Below are positions 1 through 10,600 of a stretch of 64,000 nucleotides of DNA, piece after piece. The first letter of the stretch is position 1. Every line of letters begins with the position of its first letter. The DNA lies in NCBI GenBank assembly GCA_032158295.1, contig CM063250.1, forward strand, positions 7,489,001-7,553,000, given 5' to 3'. The translations under genes were made by a program, and so were the position numbers. The notes beneath the pieces were generated by a model. It was given only the letters and a program-made list of their open reading frames with translations. It did no database searches and was not told where the DNA came from. This DNA comes from Pycnopodia helianthoides. Lineage: Eukaryota > Echinodermata > Asteroidea > Forcipulatida > Asteriidae.

Positions 1-296
1 CCACCCTCTCAGCAGCAACTCACCAGTAGATGGTCCAAGGAGTCTATGGATTCGGTGGATTTAGAGGATGAAGTGGGAGAGGCGAGTACATTAATGTCTC
101 CCGATGTTATGGCCTTCGACTCTCGCCACTGCGCCGAAAAGAAACGCCAGAATCTCCCGAAAGACGCCATCCCAAAGTTACTGTCCATCACCGAGCTCAT
201 GATGAAGCTGGCTCGTGACAGCAAGAGAAAGAAAGAACTAGAGAAAGACGGCGGCGCACAGGCCTCGCCGAGTGGAGTTGTTGGGAGGTCCCCGTC
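1..296 (+). CDS. Partial coding exon, unidentified protein
   Basis: The first frame is open from base 1 to a TGA at 298-300. The peptide is rich in charged residues, with an acidic stretch (DSVDLEDEVGEA) followed by a basic, probably helical part (MMKLARDSKRKKELEKDG). I recognise no domain. The stretch can be read in two ways. It may be an internal exon ending at a good donor (GTC|GTGAGA, exon end 296, leaving two bases of a codon), possibly an upstream exon of the Ig/FN3/kinase gene that begins at 7375. Or it may be the last exon of another gene, ending at the TGA. The donor phase (2) does not fit directly onto the exon at 7375 (entry phase 1), so at least one more exon would be needed. The 5' end lies outside the window. 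Confidence 0.4.
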
Positions 297-503
297 GTGA
301 GATTTCCATCGACGTCGTTTAATACAAGCATGGAAGTAGACGTCAAAGGTCACTTGGACTTTCTGGTTTGTGAAGTTGACGAGCGTCTCAATGTGGGGAG
401 TTTTCAAAAGTGGTTGTATTTAAGGTACCATCGAATAGTCAGATTTTTTGCCGGTGTAATATTTGGCCTACTCCTCGGTGTGGTTTGCCGTATAATATTC
501 TAA

Positions 504-2784
504 GCATGAATTGTATTAACAAGAGGTGGTTTTCTCTTGGAAAGATTTCTTTTTGAATTTGGAAAATTATATCTGTCATTTACAAGGCAAGATAGTGTTA
601 GTGCTTTAATTTTCTTCAAATTTGGCTGATCACTCTAGTTCTGAGGGGAAGGTTGAAAAATATCTCAATTTCACAACAACAACAAACAAACAAAATCATA
701 AATTTTACCTCAATTTGTTTTTTAACTGTTTTTGTTCACGTGGAATTTCTACGTAAAAACATTTATAATTTAACAAACACAAGCGGAAAAGTTTGTGAGC
801 ACACTTTGGGATAAAAACGCTAGTTATGTAACTGTCAACAAAAAGAAAAACCCCCACTTTGTTTGACTTAGCATTGTAGATAAAATGGTTTCCAGCGGGC
901 AACATTTCATTTAGCTTTTCGGCTACAAATGTTTCACAGAAAAAGGGGTTATTCTAACAAAAACTTTGCTGAAACTTTGCAATAAGTGCAATAGCACTCA
1001 CAATTTCATTATGTGACCTCAGCATCTGGGGCCTATGCATTGTAAAAAACAAAAACAAATGAAAAATATTTGGGTGGGTCATCTGTTTTAAGCCACGTTT
1101 TTGAAATTGTTGATGTTAAACTAATTATTGGGATAACTATTTATATATTTATTGACATTAACTAATGACTATGATCCTATTGTATTGAATGAAATGTGCC
1201 CAACTTCAGTGATAGACCATTTGCATGTGACATCACAAGCTCAAACGGGCCCTCACTGAGGTCAAAGAAGATCTCTCATTTGCCGAGAGTTTTGCGTGGC
1301 GCACTCAGGTGCTCACATTTCCATTGTGTGACCTCAGCGATGGGGGGCCTATGCAAGGGGCTCTGATGTATGAACAAATTGTTGTTAATATAACATTCAA
1401 GAAATAATGAATCGTGTACTGTTTTGACCAATAGCATAATGATCTCATTCCATGTACATGTACACATACATTGGCATCCATGTTATGAACAACATATAGA
1501 CTGTACGAGTCTCGCGCGTACTCAAAATAATTTGGACCACTTTGGTCCCATGTACATTGCTCTGAAGTGTGAAGGAAATAAACTCACGCACTTTAACATG
1601 TTCGAATACACGCGAGACTTGCTTAGGCTGATGATTTCCACCGATGCACTTTGTTTCACAATCATTTTGAAAAGAATTATCCAGGCATGCATCTTTTCAA
1701 CTGATTTCCCTTTGTTTTCTCTTTTTTTCCTTATTGGTTAGTTCCAAAGAAATCTAAAAAACACCACCCAGAGTTTTGTGTTGTAGGCAGTTTCCTCTTT
1801 TTTGCACAAAAAAAGGAGTTACTCGTCTGATTATTAACTCCTTGCAGAAGCAGAACGCACCTCCTCAAAATGCGTGTCTACCATTTTGGGTTCAATTCCA
1901 ATGTGTCCATTTTGACTCCCAAAATGAGGGACAGGATAGGCGCGTGTAAGTGTGCTGCACGCCAAGCAATGGGTCAATTTAGGGCTTTAGGCCTATCAAA
2001 GAAGAATAAGAAGGTACTTGAGTTTGTCAAACACAAGATTCTAAAGAGTTACTCAATGTTTATCTGTTGTTCATAATAATGTCCCGTGGCGTATAGTGAT
2101 TGTGGCTGTTCACAAAACGTAAATCTGCAAGTACTGACAATTGCAAGTTTGAACGCTTACAATTATTAACCTACAACAGGACCATCTGCTCCCATGTTTT
2201 TTTGTTTTTGTTTTTTTTGTTTTTTTATTGTACAAAATGAGAGCGGAAACACCTCTTCCGGAATATAGTTGATGATGCCATTTTGTTTTGAAAAAGCTTT
2301 TCAAAACCTGATAATTTGAAATCAGGTTGCCGCCACTGTTGTGCTATTTATGAGAAGGACATTTAAAAAAAAAAAAAAAGAGAGAGATGAAGCTGTAAAT
2401 TATTATTTTGTTTTACTGTTCTGGAGGGAAATTGAACAAGAATTTGCTATCATTTAATGACTAAAATCCTTACAAACATCTGGCAGGTGGGGAATATAGC
2501 TGCCGGCCTTTGGCATTAAAAAGAAATTACCACTGTGTGAATCGGTTTATGTCAAGTTACATGGGATTTAGGGGTGAATCAGGGGATAAACCTGATTTTG
2601 TTTTCTTTAATTTACAAAGAGGTTCTTTTTTAAATACTTGTTTAAAAAGTCTAGCTGTACTTTGGGTGTGTTTACCTGTAGACACCAAGGACTTTAAAGA
2701 AAGGAATCCAGTTTCTTCGAAAGACTCGGTTAATTTTATTTACCAAGTAATAAACCACAAGGGAAACTGACTGGGTAAAGTTTT
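504..2784. other. Non-coding stretch, no gene recognised
   Basis: This AT-rich stretch has only short, unconvincing open frames. It holds poly-A/poly-T runs (about 2200-2230 and 2366-2380). Two related short blocks (near 1014 and 1325) share a 'GTGACCTCAGC...GGGGCCTATGCA' pattern and are probably old repeat fragments. No exon with matching splice sites could be supported. Confidence 0.4.
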
Positions 2785-3105
2785 ATTTATTTTGGGTTGG
2801 ACAAATTTTTTTTAACTAGAGCGGGACTTGAACCTGCGACCTCTGGATTAATGTGCCGGCGCTCTACTAACAAAGCTATCTAGCCCTATGTTGGCTGTCT
2901 CCCTATTTTGTCAATATCTTTTCAAATACTTGTTCAAAAAGTCTAGCTGTACATTGAGCAAAGATATTGACAAAATAGGGAGACTGCCGACATAGGGCTA
3001 GATAGCTCAGTTGGTATAGTACCAACACGTTACAGATCCGGAGGTCGCAGGGTTAAGTTCCGCTCCAGTCAATTTTTCTTTGTTCAACCCCAAAGAATTT
3101 TATGT
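2785..3105. repeat. Inverted pair of tRNA-derived SINE copies
   Basis: The right arm (about 2960-3105, + strand) reads like a tRNA-derived SINE head. It has a perfect A box (TAGCTCAGTTGG) and a degenerate B box in 'GGTCGCAGGGTTAAGTTCC', followed by a tail ending near TTCAACCCC. The left arm (about 2785-2935) is the same element on the - strand, with a better B box (GGTTCAAGTCC) and a damaged A box. The short spacer contains 'GACAAAATAGGGAGA' in both orientations, so the transcript would form a long hairpin. Confidence 0.7.
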
Positions 3106-3605
3106 TCATCACTAACCATAACTTTGCTCAAACAACGGTAGAACATTGGGGGTCCATGATTTACAAATGGTCGACAAACATGTATGCACATTATATGTAA
3201 GTGTGTTGGCCAGGGTGTAAATTGTTGATGAATTTACTTTTTACGTGTAGTTAAGACAATGCTATATAGTACCATGGAGCTATCTCCATGATAGTACACA
3301 GCTCACCACAAGAGACAGACTTACTGCACACTTTGAAGTCTCGTAGCACTTGTACATTAACTTGCTGAATCTTGCTCTTTGGTATTTTTTATAAGCCATG
3401 TTAAAGTACGTCTATTACAAATCATTTGATAATGAATGGCATTCATGTTCATAGAAGTGAAATTTTGAAGACAAAAAGAGCGGAGATCAGTTTCAATTTG
3501 CACTGCCTAGTGTCAAACACAAGTTATGCAGTAATTCAGTATGTATTTTATGCATTGCTTCATGTACATCTTTCTTTGAAGTTGCTGTAATGTTTGTATT
3601 CTAAC

Positions 3606-3992
3606 TTAAAGGCAGTGGATACTTTTGGGTAATTACTCAAGAAATACATGACCATAAAAAAATACTTGGTAACGAGCAATGGAGAGCTGCTGATAGTATA
3701 AAACACTGTGAGAAACGACTCCCTCTGAAGTGATATATTTTTTTGAGAAAGAGGTAATTTCTCACTAGAATATTTGACTCTGAGAAAGACTTCAGGCATG
3801 AAGTCTTTCTCCTAGGCATGTGAAAGCACACAATTCTATGCAACAAGGGTGTTTTTTCTTTCATTATTTCCTTGCAACTTTGATGACCAACTGAGCCCAA
3901 TTTTTCACAGGTATGTTAGTTATGCACATGTTGGGATACACCAAGTGAGGATACTATCTTTGACAATTACCAAAAGTATACCCTGCCTTTAA
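3606..3992 (+). mobile_element. TTAA-flanked MITE, family 2 (full copy)
   Basis: The element begins TTAAAGGCAGTGGATACTT and ends in the near complement, AAAGTATACCCTGCCTTTAA. The flanking TTAA on both sides suggests a piggyBac-type target. The interior carries no coding potential. Related copies lie at 9529-10345, 21193-21547, 25754-26139 and 32023-32384, with fragments near 27409-27597 and 52903-53022. Confidence 0.75.
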
Positions 3993-4401
3993 ATTTGTAG
4001 GGATTTCTTTGTCATAAGCATGTGTGTAGTCAAACCTGACTTTGGTATGCAAACCAGCGAAGAATGCCAAGTTCAAGTCTTTAAAGACTAAATGTTTTTA
4101 ACATCGATCGAAACGAATTTCTGCAGCATTCTGGCATTTGTTGGGGCTCGAGCCATTTTGTATGAGGTGTTCATTGTATGTGCTGTAGTCAAAAAACTAC
4201 ATCACCGCCCCCTTATACAAAAAGGACAATGTCCTTAACATTTTCACAGGCTGCTCTTAATACTCTTGATATAAACTGCAACTACTGTTAGGTTTTAGAC
4301 TTTAAAGGTGCAGCTTGCTCAAAATGTAGCAGCTGAAAGCCACTTTTATTTATATTTTTTGATTTGTGTGTGACTTACAATGGTACCATTGTTAAAGAGA
4401 G

Positions 4402-4616
4402 CCCTCTGGAATTAAGAGGCTGTGTCGTCATGATCAAAGCAGGCCTGTGGCTGCACAAGAATTATGAACTCTCACCCACGCTCAGCACGCGCGTGCCCTC
4501 CCTCAGTATAGTATCTCTGGTGAGTGCGCACGTGCGTGTAGTAACTGGGTGAGAGCTCATAATTCCATGTACAGCCACAGACCTGCGTCGATCGTGATGA
4601 CACAGCTCCTTTAAGG
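4402..4616. mobile_element. Palindromic MITE, family 3, copy 1
   Basis: The left arm (GAGGCTGTGTCGTCATGATC...) and the right arm (...GATCGTGATGACACAGCTCC) are inverted copies. They meet around a GC-rich core with 'CACGCGCGTGCCC' and 'GCGCACGTGCG'. Two more members follow at 5240-5453 and 5530-5647, so three copies lie within 1.3 kb. The flanks end in CTTTAA, as in the TTAA-targeting families. Confidence 0.6.
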
Positions 4617-5239
4617 CCTTCTTGTTTGAAAACTTAATGAGTGTGTAATGGGGATACTTTGAGATGCTTGGTGGGAGCAGACTTCCTTCTTAAATTGATT
4701 TTTGACCAATCACAAAACGAAACTGATAAAATTTCAATTACAAAACAAAAAGCCTGCAATATGCGCTCCCATGACAATCCAGTTGCATTAGATCAACTTA
4801 CACTACCATCCCTGTGATGTTGATTTAGTCATTTAGCATATTCTACATTTATGTTGGTGAAGTATGCTTTGGTTCTGAAAGTTCCCTGTAAATGCAACTA
4901 AGTTAAGGTTGTGCTGTAGTAATTGTATCTAAGATATTACCAAGCCTATGCAATGTATTTGTTAAAATATATCCTTTTTTTCCTGATGGAATTTGAGCAA
5001 TTTTAGATTTTTATCCTAAGTGCTAAAGCTGTAATAAGTTGTAGTTTTTCACGACAAAAACACAATTAAGGATGTGATTATATATTCTTTCTACTTTTTC
5101 TACTGATATTTGTTAATAAAACAAACTTTCTCTGCATGTAGATGAATTTGGCATTCAGCAAAAGTTGTTTTTTTTTAAATGAAAAGTAAGAGACTTCAAC
5201 ACTGACAGATCGCACAAAGTGCAGGCACTGGTCTTTGAC

Positions 5240-5453
5240 AATTAAAGGGGCACTGTCGTAGTGATCGTAGTCTGCTTGTGGCTGGACATGGAAACCTGAA
5301 CTTTGAGATGCTAGTTGGATTACTGCACGCAGGTGCGCACTATCTATAGATATGAAACTGGGGAAGGGCACGCGTGTGCAGTACTTGGATGAGAGTTCAC
5401 AAGTCCATATACAGCCACAGGCCTGCTTTGATCTTGACAACACAGCCCTTTAA
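5240..5453. mobile_element. Palindromic MITE, family 3, copy 2
   Basis: It begins TTAAAGGGGCACTGTCGTAG and ends ACAACACAGCCCTTTAA. Its arms match copy 1 at 4402-4616, including the 'CTGTGGCTG' and 'GATGAGAGTTCA' blocks. Both ends keep the TTAA target. No coding potential. Confidence 0.6.
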
Positions 5454-5529
5454 TTTCATACCACTCTCTTTAACAGCGGTACCAGTTACTACATGCGCGT
5501 GTGTTGACCATAACATAACAAGCAAAAGC

Positions 5530-5647
5530 TTTAAACGGGCGCCGTCATTATTATCGCGCTCGAGTGTGCAGTAACTGGGTGAGAGTTCAGAATTTAATGT
5601 CTGGCCACAGACTCGCCACTTTGTGGTCACAATGACGATCCCCCTTA
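5530..5647. mobile_element. Palindromic MITE, family 3, half copy
   Basis: This carries one arm of the family ('GCAGTAACTGGGTGAGAGTTC', then 'GGCCACAGACTCGCC') and ends in CCCCCTTAA. The other arm is reduced to a short 'AAACGGGCGCCGTCATT' start. It is probably an internally deleted copy. Confidence 0.5.
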
Positions 5648-7374
5648 ACAATGTTAGCTGCATGCTAAAAGGTTTATAAAGGATTGGTATAGCCCAAAAA
5701 ATAGTCACAGACAGTGTTCATGTTTTGTGTGATCAACCATAAACATGATATAACAAACCTGTGAAATTTTGGGCTTAATCCGTTGTGTGAGTCAGGAGAA
5801 AAATAGTTTTTATAAAACATGCATAATTTCAGCATGTGAACACATTGTCCTTAACTTTGGTTGTAACTACTGAAATCAGCTGTTCTGTTTTGGTTAAGGT
5901 TTTTAGATACAGTTTTTTATCAAAATTACTTCATTTCAGAGGGAAATATTTCACAGAAATTTTTTTTCTAATAATGAACTTCATAATCAGTGAGCTTTTA
6001 GGCTCAAATTAAACACTGATGTTTAATACCTTTCATGTGTGAAGGAAACAAAGTCGTGTACTTTAATGGGTCGGAACGTTTGAATTCACGCAGGTTTGCA
6101 CTGTCTGTTGAGCTTAGCTAAAAAGGTGAGAAGGTCGTTTCCATGGTAATGGAGACATACACCCCAATGTGATATGAACTTCAACTTGCCAGCTGTACTC
6201 CTGATATTTTGATTTGTTTTAGACACTGTTCTAGACAATGACACTGCCCGTTGCAATGAGATATGTAAAAAGAGTTTGCCGACATGCTGCAACTCTGATT
6301 GATATCATCACTGCAAAATGGCCCACCATGATGAAAATTAAACATCGTACGGGCAGTTTGTTAGATGATAAAAGCCAAGTCACCGCCAATGTGCATGCGT
6401 TTACTTTTTGCACCAAGTTTTATTTTGTTGCTTTGCTCTAACAAACGTGATAAACTAATGACTTGACTTGTGATTTACTTGTACCCAGCTTTCCTCTGGA
6501 CTGATGAGACCTGTTTGAATTGGTAATGATTAACTTTAATAAATTCTGCCTGGGTTTATACTAATAATAGGTCGCAGGTTCGAATCCCGCTCTAGTCAAT
6601 TTTGTTGTTTAACCCAAAATTAACTGATGGTTTGTGAGATGATTGCCAGGATCTTCTTTGCCAACCCCCGTCTGCTACCTGCACCCAAACCTCTCCGTCC
6701 CACCCCACCCCTGGAACTTCTGTCAAAGCCCAGTCCACACATAGCCAGGGTTGCCCAGTAGTTTACTCTCCTACCGCCCTCCTCTAAAGGTAACAAATTA
6801 TCACCTCAAATTATGCTCTCAAGTTCTGACAGATTCAGGAAGGTGTCTTGTTATAAAATGTTTCTAGAGTTGGTAGTCGAGCCTGTGGTACTGGGACAAT
6901 CAGTAATGAAGCTACCTAATAATACTGATAAAATAATGAAACTGTCTTTAACTAGTTATATAATGAAACTGCCTAAAACAAGCGAAATTACAAAACTGCC
7001 TAAAACTGTAAAAACAAAATTTAAGTAATTTGAAATATAAAGTTGCATCTCCCTAATTATGGTGATCCCTCTGCTGACGCTTCTCTGGTTGTGTCGTAAT
7101 CTAGGATGTGATCCCTGGCTTTACGGCAGTAACAGGTTGAATGGCTTCTGCCTCGCACCCCAAAAAAAAAGATGTTTACAAAATCTGGAGATCATCCCCA
7201 ACATTAGGTAATAATCAGTTGTAATACGCAGTTCAAGTCTCTCCAGTCATTTTTTTTTTCAACCAAAATTACTTACAATTACAACAGCAAAAAAATCAGA
7301 ATTTTGAAAGTTTGTGTACAGCTGCATTTATCGATATGAAATCTGACTTTTTAAAAATAATTTTCACAACTCAG
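5648..7374. other. Non-coding stretch upstream of the Ig exon
   Basis: No exon was recognised here. A SINE 3' fragment with a perfect B box (GGTTCGAATCC) and the usual 'CTAGTCAATTTT...AACCC' tail lies near 6567-6613. A degenerate repeat built on 'ATGAAACTGCCTAAAAC' occupies about 6900-7020. The rest is AT-rich and probably an intron of the gene at 7375. Confidence 0.4.
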
Positions 7375-7659
7375 AGGGCCCCCCAGTTTATAGTACACAT
7401 CTACAAGAGACAATCATCACCGAGGGCAACGACCTCACACTGACCTGCTGTCTCAAAGGTCGTCCTCGACCGACCCTCTGTTGGTTCTGCAATGACAAAG
7501 TGCTGGTTGAAGGCAAGTGCATCCGGCAGACGTTGGACAAGAAAGGCAAGGGGTCATTGAAGGTCATCAGAATAGAAGAAGGCGATGCGGGGATGTTTAA
7601 ATGCATCGCCACAAATGAACGTGGGAGTTCTACAAGCTGTGCAAAGGTCACTGTAGTAG
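7375..7659 (+). CDS. Exon: Ig (I-set) domain
   Basis: The acceptor is CTCAG|AG at 7373-7374 and the donor is TAG|GTGAGC. The exon enters with two bases of a codon (phase 1 upstream) and leaves one. It encodes nearly a whole Ig fold: LTLTCC (B-strand Cys), a LCWF strand (core Trp) and DAGMFKCIATNERG (the D-x-G-x-Y/F-x-C signature). One domain per exon with equal phases at both ends is usual for giant muscle proteins. Confidence 0.85.
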
Positions 7660-10600
7660 GTGAGCTGTAAACATTGGCCTTTAAAGGAACATTACAGAAT
7701 TGGTAAGAAAATAACTTGTAAAATATACTTTTTGATCACAGATTTGCATAAAACTTACACGGTCTAATGATGATGATAGTAGAAAACATCCCTCAAAATA
7801 TTTCTGTCTGAAATACCATATTTGATGAGAAATGAATAAAATAATTTTCCGATTGGAGTTTATTGCTCAGTGAGCGTTTTATTCATTTGCTGAATCTATA
7901 TGATTTCATGCAAATGTGTAATCGGTTTTTCACTATTTTCTCGAGACCCAGATGGCCGATCGATCTCAAACTTCTACAGGTTTGTCAGTTTATGTATATG
8001 GTGGATTACATAAAGTGCTTACACTGCCAGCAACTGTTTTGTTAGCAAAAACCAATTCTGTAATGTTCCTTTAAAAACCCTGCAAGACCATAACTTGTAG
8101 AAAATTATTTGTGTTTTACTGATACACGGATGTGTGTAAAGCACTGTATACTCAGTACTTTTCCTGAGTCCTGTGAGGCATATTACTCGGGTAGGATTCG
8201 AACCCATGACCTTTGCCATTCTAGAGCAGATGTATTGCCACTATGCCACTGAGATTGCCCAGTAGCTAGAGGCAGTTTAAATCCTGTATTTTAGTGTTGG
8301 GTACAACAACAGTTTTGTAATAGATGTTAAATTTGCATCGGGAATAAAGAATATTATTTGTGTTTTACCCATACGAAAAGTAGTACTCTCTGTATGACCT
8401 TATTAAAAAGTTTGAAAACTTTGGACAATCCCATAAGGCATTTTATGCAAAGTATTGTTGATTTCAACAGGTGTTGTTCATATAGTTCTTAATTAATAAC
8501 CCTGTTTACCATCAATAAAAGTTAAACAATCAATAGGATAAAAACATCAGGACGCTCACTTCATGAGTGAAGCCATTCGAATGAAAGCATTTTGAAAATG
8601 CGAAAGTTAAACCATAGAGCAACGAAGAACACGTTGCAGTACAAGATGTAAGAGACACTTATTCTTTGACTTTCGTTTTCTTCTTTTTGCTTCGTCCATC
8701 CTTTTAGGGAAGCCGGACGCCCCGTCAAGGCCTAAAGTGGCACAGGTTGCGGCCACGGAGGCAGTGGTGACGTGGAAATTCCCTGCCAGTAAAGTTCCCA
8801 TCACTGGGTTTAGGTTACAGTGCAAGAGAGAGGGCAAGTTTCTCGAGACGAATTACTTTTTTTGATAAATTTGAGACATTGCCAAAGTTTTTGCCGGTAC
8901 TGATGATGAACAGTGACAAAAAAATTACCTTTAGAGATTACAAAAATACCAAGTTTTCATACGGCATATTTTACGATAACGTATCAATGCGCTTTACATT
9001 AGTGCCCTGGTCATTGGGCCAATATCATTCCTGAAACCTTTCTCGGCTCCCTGTGGAGTATACAGCCTGGGTAGCCGTGGCACTCGGAAGGCTTTTTCAA
9101 ACACAGTGTCAACCTCTACCCTCTGGGTGAAGGGAAGCAATTATACCAAAGCAAAGATACTTTTACCACAAAAGGATAATTACAAAACACAGCAAAATCA
9201 GGCAGGCTTGGTCAGGTAGCAGCACTTTGAGACAAGTTTGAAGCTTGCCGTGAAAATAATTTGTGCCGATAAAAATCAACATTTTGGTCTTTACAGATGA
9301 CAAACAGTGGCATACAATTGATGATAAAATACAGCAGTGCTTTAAGCATATTACACCGCTGATACCTTCAACTGAATACCGGTTCCACATAGCATGCTGC
9401 ACCGAGCATGGGATTGGCCCCTACAGTCGTTCATCTGTATCTACTATGACACTACCAATTGGTAAGTTACACACAGTGTAGGCGCCAGACCTGTATAATC
9501 GGGGGAGGAGGGGGGAAACATAATTGCATTAAAGGCAGGTTATATTTTTGGTAATTGTCAAAGGCCATGTTCAGACAGCATACCAAAGTTAGATCGAACC
9601 AGTTTAACTCTACGAGCAGCGGGGGGTGGTGGCTTGAAAAAAAACCTACCTTGCGTTTAGACAGCTCAAAGTTATACTGAATATAATATTTGTTTTGTTT
9701 TAAGAGGTCAAACAGCACCATGACCCAACACAACCACATCTGCTACATTTACATAAACCCTGCAATTACAAAAACAAGCGTGTACAAAAGATGCAGGCTT
9801 TCACAATCAATGGCGTGTTACGCAACACGTCCTGGGTCATCGGTCACCGGTGAGGACTTAAAACCGGATGTGGTTAACTTTATTCTGTGCTAAAAGATAA
9901 ACACCGAAGTGGTTTAGCGATTTAAATCATTGGGGTTCAACCCGGTTGCAGTTAAGTTTTAAGAGCTTTCAGTTGCACAAAATTCAACCTGAATGAGTTA
10001 AAACTTCATTAAAACCGACTTTACAACTGTGTCTGAACGACCAAAAGACTAGTATCCTCACTTGGTGCATCCAAACATTTGCATAAAATAACAAACCTGT
10101 GAAAATTGAGCTCAATTGGTCATCAAAGTTGCAAGAAAATAATGAAAGAAAAAACACCTTTGTTGCATAAAATTGTGCGCTTTCAAACGCCTGAGAAAGG
10201 CTTCAAATATTTTAGTGAGAAATAACCTACAAAAAACTACATCACTCCGGAGGGAGAAGTTTCTCATGTTTTATACTATCAGCAGCTCTCAGGTGCTCCT
10301 TACCTAGTTTTTTTGGTAATGGGTCTCTCAAAAGTACCCACTCCATGCGTGTGCAATTGTTTGGGGTCAATTTCAGTCATCCATTGAAGGAAGAATTGGG
10401 GGGAGGGGCAATTTTGGGGTGCAAGTATAGTAACTGTAATCGGTCCCGACTCCTGACCACACAAACGACATAAATTTTCTCTTAAAATTTGTGAGAATTG
10501 ATTCTATTTCTGATCATGGTTTGATGTGATTGTTCATAGGATCACAGCCTTTAAGTATAGACGTCATCTCCAAATTCCAGACGTTATCCAGAAGTTGCAG

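Noticed and set aside
1870..2076. Possible exon with donor GTAAGT near 1947
   Set aside because: The acceptor-like TTGCAG and the donor give a phase that would create TAG when joined to the Ig exon, and the peptide has no family.
2815..3065. Functional tRNA genes
   Set aside because: Promoter boxes are there but acceptor stems do not pair and SINE tails follow. The same holds for 8187, 12896, 24181 and 28395.
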